A stretch of 64,000 nt of DNA from Numida meleagris. Its lineage: Eukaryota; Chordata; Aves; Galliformes; Numididae. The translations under genes and the position numbers were made by a program. The stretch is taken from NCBI RefSeq assembly GCF_002078875.1, contig NC_034413.1, positions 65,282,802-65,346,801 on the forward strand, given 5' to 3'. Below, in pieces: positions 63,547-64,000 of this stretch (positions are counted from its first letter, which is position 1; each line of letters opens with the position of its first letter). The notes beneath the pieces are model-generated. The model worked only from the letters and a program-made list of their open reading frames with translations, ran no database searches and had not been told where the DNA came from.

Positions 63547-64000
63547 CTTGGAAAACAAAACAAAAGCACAATCTATTAGTAGCACAGTAAATGCAAATGA
63601 AAAGAAAAAAATCAGTTCACTGTAAATATATATATAAAATGTATATTTTAAAAACAAATATAACTGATACAATTTTAAAGCATTTTTTTACTGATCAAGA
63701 TAGTTATTTTAAGATAAAATATCTTGCTTCATGAATATTTTTTTTCTTTTTTTTTTTTAATCATGTTAGCACATTTTACTTTGATTAAATGAGAAATGCC
63801 ATCTCAAACCATGGCCAGTTTCGTTTTAGGGGATTTTGTAAATACATTTTCGAAGCTTTTCGCCTTTGGGTAGAAAGCTGGTAATTAAATTGGACCAGAT
63901 TCTTCAGATCTGGACTTCTAAAGATGAATTCCTTGGGAATGCAAAATATCTTAATGAAAAAGCCTACTCCCATCATACTGAAGATAGGTAATATAACAAC
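63547..64000 (-). other. LCT intron at the right edge
   Basis: AT-rich sequence upstream of the first recognised LCT exon. I searched for the segment preceding GKLSIAL in the human protein and did not find it, so the next exon lies outside the window. The open stretch 63785-63976 does not resemble LCT. Confidence 0.5.

Noticed and set aside
63785..63976. Minus-strand open frame at the right edge as a possible further LCT exon
   Set aside because: Does not match the domain I segment expected before GKLSIAL and lacks clear splice borders.

Overview
This is a vertebrate nuclear-genome window. It contains interrupted genes with GT-AG introns, a CpG-island promoter, an intronic microRNA and no bacterial gene organisation. 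The gene order R3HDM1 (+) > UBXN4 (+) > LCT (-) is the one known from human 2q21 next to MCM6. Compact introns (R3HDM1 C-terminal three quarters in 27 kb, UBXN4 in 13.5 kb) and the absence of any SINE or LINE I could recognise suggest a bird or other sauropsid; that is inference, and no species is claimed.

Layout. 1-27.9 kb: the 3' part of R3HDM1, 19 coding exons whose reading frames join without a break, starting just after the R3H domain and ending at a stop at 26821. mir-128-1 lies in one of its introns (14578-14659). 27.9-33.6 kb: an intergenic interval with no convincing protein gene but several minus-strand exon-like blocks. 33.66-34.5 kb: CpG island and UBXN4 promoter. 34048-47541: complete UBXN4, 13 coding exons and 508 codons, which is the human length. 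48.0-48.3 kb: convergent poly(A) signals. 49005-63546: LCT on the minus strand, 17 coding exons (1711 codons) from the middle of pro-domain I to the stop; its 5' end lies beyond the right edge.

Functions. R3HDM1 is a predicted RNA-binding protein and the host of miR-128, a brain-enriched microRNA. UBXN4 (erasin) is an ER membrane adaptor that recruits p97/VCP for ER-associated degradation. LCT is the intestinal brush-border lactase/phlorizin hydrolase with repeated glycoside hydrolase family 1 (GH1) units. The three are neighbours by conserved synteny, not a pathway.

Most of the window is ordinary. Points worth a second look: a 29-bp perfect inverted repeat in the UBXN4 CpG island; a candidate spliced divergent transcript from that island; a cluster of TGCATG (RBFOX-type) motifs before an in-frame R3HDM1 exon; two in-frame R3HDM1 cassette-type exons; an exon-like element with splice signals on both strands at the left edge; and, in LCT, a conserved dead GH1 unit, a 27-nt microexon and a changed maturation site. 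I found no evidence of an undescribed multi-gene system.
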